From the NCBI GenBank assembly GCA_035295665.1, contig DATGIQ010000335.1:1-7636 (forward strand): a stretch of 7,636 nt of DNA, read 5' to 3'. This document shows, piece after piece, positions 6,007-7,636 of this stretch. The translations under genes and the position numbers were made by a program. Position 1 is the stretch's first letter; every line of letters starts with the position of its first letter. Below the pieces are notes generated by a model. That model did no database searches. It saw only the letters and a list, made by a program, of their open reading frames with translations, and was not told the origin of the DNA. Source of the DNA: DATGIQ01 sp035295665. Its GTDB lineage: Bacteria > Planctomycetota > Planctomycetia > Gemmatales > Gemmataceae.

Positions 6007-7636
6007 CTATCGGCTGACCGCTATACTGGCTTGCAGATCCGTTGGACGAACAATCGGCAACGGAGGCTTGGTCACGACCAGTTTGACCCAGAGGGCATCC
6101 CCGCCCCTGAAATAAGACGTCGCGTTCGCCCTGCGCAATGCGTCCATGCTGGGCTGTTCCGTTCCGGAGGCTGCTTTGGTGAAACCCGGCAGCTCAAACA
6201 TGACCCATGACCCCTGGTCCATTTCGGCCAGACTGAGAGAGACTTGCTGTCTTTCGGTCTTCACCAGGATCTCGGTGCCGGCACGCACAGTGCTCTGGTT
6301 GCCGGTGATGTGAAATTCCTTGCCATTTCGAACAAGCGAGATGGGCGGCTGCGGACCAGGACGAGCGGCCGGAGCAGGACCAGCGGCCGGAGCGGGACCA
6401 CGGGCAGGAGCGGCAGAGGCGGCTGGACGATTTCCACCGATCGAAGAGAGAAAAGCGAACCGAGCGGTCCGAGTTTCGATATTGGCTGTGGCTGGAAGTT
6501 CTCCTCTACTGTCCGAGAGATTCAGGCGACCGACATCACCCGTGCACACCGAGGCGTTCCAGGTGGGATGAATCGCACAGGTGTCGTCCGTGACGACGCT
6601 GTCGTTCTCGCCGTCGTTGAGCATGATGTGGGAATCGGGGATGCCGGTCACCGAACCGTCCAGGTCGTGGATAGACAGGGTCCGGTAGCCCACGCCACCC
6701 CGGTTGTCGTTATCGAATCTGGAATCGATTTTCGGAAAATACACAGGCTTGGCATTGACGAATTTCGCACCGCTGACGGTGCTTCCGGTACTGACCCCCG
6801 AGCTCGCGAACAACAGCCAGGAAAGCGCTCCCGTTTTTCTCCGATCGTTGTCCTGGAAATTCACGAACGTCGTGTTCACCACATCATCGCGGTAATCATA
6901 GTATTCGTAACCGCGGATCGGGAAATCCGGAATTCGCTGCTTCGGGAGGCTGCGGCCATAGGCAACTTCCTCGGGCGTCTTGGGATTGCCCCGATTGTCG
7001 GTCTCGCCCACGACCAGCGAATCAACCAGCCGTGCTTTAAACCGTGAGCTGCCGATGTCGCCAGCGGACGACGTCATGCCAATGGCATTGTCAGCGAGTT
7101 TCAAGTTGCTGAATATGAAGAGGTCGCCCCGGCTCCAGAGACCACCATTGCGGTTCTTGTAGCTGGTCAAGCTCTCGAAGTGCGTCTCCACCACTTCACT
7201 ATCCAGGTCAGCAGGATTTTTCAACGGCAGGAACGGGATGGTGGCCAGACCGAAGGTGTTGTCTTCGTAGATGTTCCGGTCGAACATGAACCCGTCGAAG
7301 TTGGAATGGGCCACATTGCCTCTGAATGCGCGCAGCGGCGTTCGGCGCGGCCAGATGGTCTTGCTGGCTTCCGAATCCTTGAACTTCCCTTGCGGGTGTT
7401 CCGGCAGAGACAGCCAGAAACCGTTCTCGTCGGAACCGGCCGCCACATTGTCTATGAAGCTATTGTCCGGGTTGGTGATCCAGAAGGACGCCACCGTGTT
7501 GTCCGAAGGCAGCAGAACGTTCTTGCTGTGGAAGCTCATTTCCCTGTAGGCCTGACGATTCGCATAGTTGGCGTCTCTCTCTCCGTTGGCGGCGAGATTC
7601 GTGGGCACGCAGTCCAATGTCGGATGACACTTGGTC
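6007..7636 (-). CDS. CEMIP/TMEM2-like right-handed beta-helix protein, C-terminal part (cut by the window edge)
   Basis: The frame is open to the right edge, so the N-terminus (expected signal peptide and G8-type domain) is missing; at least 542 residues are visible. The stretch VASFWITNPDNSFIDNVAAG followed by SDENGFW (about 7497-7416) closely resembles the beta-helix core of the vertebrate hyaluronan-handling proteins CEMIP and TMEM2. It is followed by further Asn/Asp-rich beta-helix turns such as NVAHSNFDGFMFD and FVNFQDNDRRKTG. At about 6425-6350 an Ala/Pro/Gly linker encoded by 18-bp repeats separates this from a ~110-residue C-terminal domain (HITGNQSTVRAGTEILVKTE ... SYFRGGDALWVKLVV), reminiscent of the last domain of CEMIP. 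The protein is probably extracellular. In animals the family binds and depolymerises hyaluronan; the bacterial substrate is unknown. A terminator follows at 5953-5982. Bacterial relatives are often annotated only as G8-domain or beta-helix proteins. Confidence 0.7.
   Translation of the reverse strand, partial: TKCHPTLDCVPTNLAANGERDANYANRQAYREMSFHSKNVLLPSDNTVASFWITNPDNSFIDNVAAGSDENGFWLSLPEHPQGKFKDSEASKTIWPRRTPLRAFRGNVAHSNFDGFMFDRNIYEDNTFGLATIPFLPLKNPADLDSEVVETHFESLTSYKNRNGGLWSRGDLFIFSNLKLADNAIGMTSSAGDIGSSRFKARLVDSLVVGETDNRGNPKTPEEVAYGRSLPKQRIPDFPIRGYEYYDYRDDVVNTTFVNFQDNDRRKTGALSWLLFASSGVSTGSTVSGAKFVNAKPVYFPKIDSRFDNDNRGGVGYRTLSIHDLDGSVTGIPDSHIMLNDGENDSVVTDDTCAIHPTWNASVCTGDVGRLNLSDSRGELPATANIETRTARFAFLSSIGGNRPAASAAPARGPAPAAGPAPAARPGPQPPISLVRNGKEFHITGNQSTVRAGTEILVKTERQQVSLSLAEMDQGSWVMFELPGFTKAASGTEQPSMDALRRANATSYFRGGDALWVKLVVTKPPLPIVRPTDLQASIAVSR
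6358..6411. repeat. Three tandem 18-bp repeats encoding an Ala/Pro/Gly linker
   Basis: Units at 6358-6375, 6376-6393 and 6394-6411 share the pattern AGGACCAGCGGCCGGAGC. The first two differ by one base and the third is more divergent. On the minus strand each codes for six residues of the APARGP/APAAGP/APAARP type. The copy number is a multiple of three bases, so expansion or contraction would keep the frame. Confidence 0.8.

Noticed and set aside
5827..6210. Plus-strand open frame of 127 codons
   Set aside because: It runs through the intrinsic terminator at 5953-5982 and then antisense to the beta-helix gene; it has no family resemblance.
6244..7047. Plus-strand open frame of 267 codons opposite the beta-helix gene
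   Set aside because: Its composition is dictated by the opposite strand, and the minus-strand reading has clear domain motifs and a terminator.
1..7636. CRISPR array, tRNA, rRNA or replication origin
   Set aside because: No regularly spaced repeats with unique spacers, no tRNA-like cloverleaf and no rRNA signature were seen on either strand.

Overview
The window is GC-rich DNA (about 60% G+C by eye). Its gene content is a Tat-exported sulfatase, a secreted HAF-repeat protein, a NifM-like parvulin, a PIN-domain toxin module, a DUF6883/DUF4926 pair and a large CEMIP/TMEM2-like beta-helix protein. This mix fits a soil or sediment Acidobacterium (Solibacter/Bryobacterales type) best. That placement is an inference from gene families, not from a marker gene.

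Layout. Positions 1-65 hold the last codons of a plus-strand gene with a Lys/Thr/Ala-rich tail. It is followed at 92-136 by two imperfect copies of a ~20-base repeat that look like the terminal repeats of an insertion sequence. On the minus strand, 770-196, lies a compact two-gene unit: a DUF6883 protein, then a DUF4926 protein. Diverging from it on the plus strand, 745-4729, is a cluster of three closely spaced genes: a formylglycine-type sulfatase with a twin-arginine signal, a secreted HAF-repeat protein, and a cytoplasmic PpiC-type peptidyl-prolyl isomerase. A 249-base gap leads to a VapBC-like toxin-antitoxin module (4979-5613). A mostly non-coding stretch (5614-6006) contains a clear intrinsic terminator for the last gene. 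That gene is on the minus strand, runs off the right edge of the window (7636 down to 6007), and encodes the C-terminal part of a large secreted right-handed beta-helix protein related to vertebrate CEMIP/TMEM2.

The most striking feature is the state of the 745-4729 cluster. The sulfatase needs two frame changes (near 821-826 and near 1450-1456). It has no in-frame stop before the HAF-repeat gene, so the two are read as one open frame. The isomerase needs a third frame change (near 3994-3998). All three changes have the same sign: one surplus base each. The HAF, VapBC, DUF and CEMIP-like reading frames are uninterrupted. This pattern could mean base-insertion errors in the assembly, a decaying locus, or, at the G6 tract, slippage-based switching.

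No system here can be called new with confidence. The best candidates for follow-up are the DUF6883-DUF4926 pair, the sulfatase/HAF/parvulin cluster, and the CEMIP-like protein with its 18-bp-repeat Pro/Ala linker.
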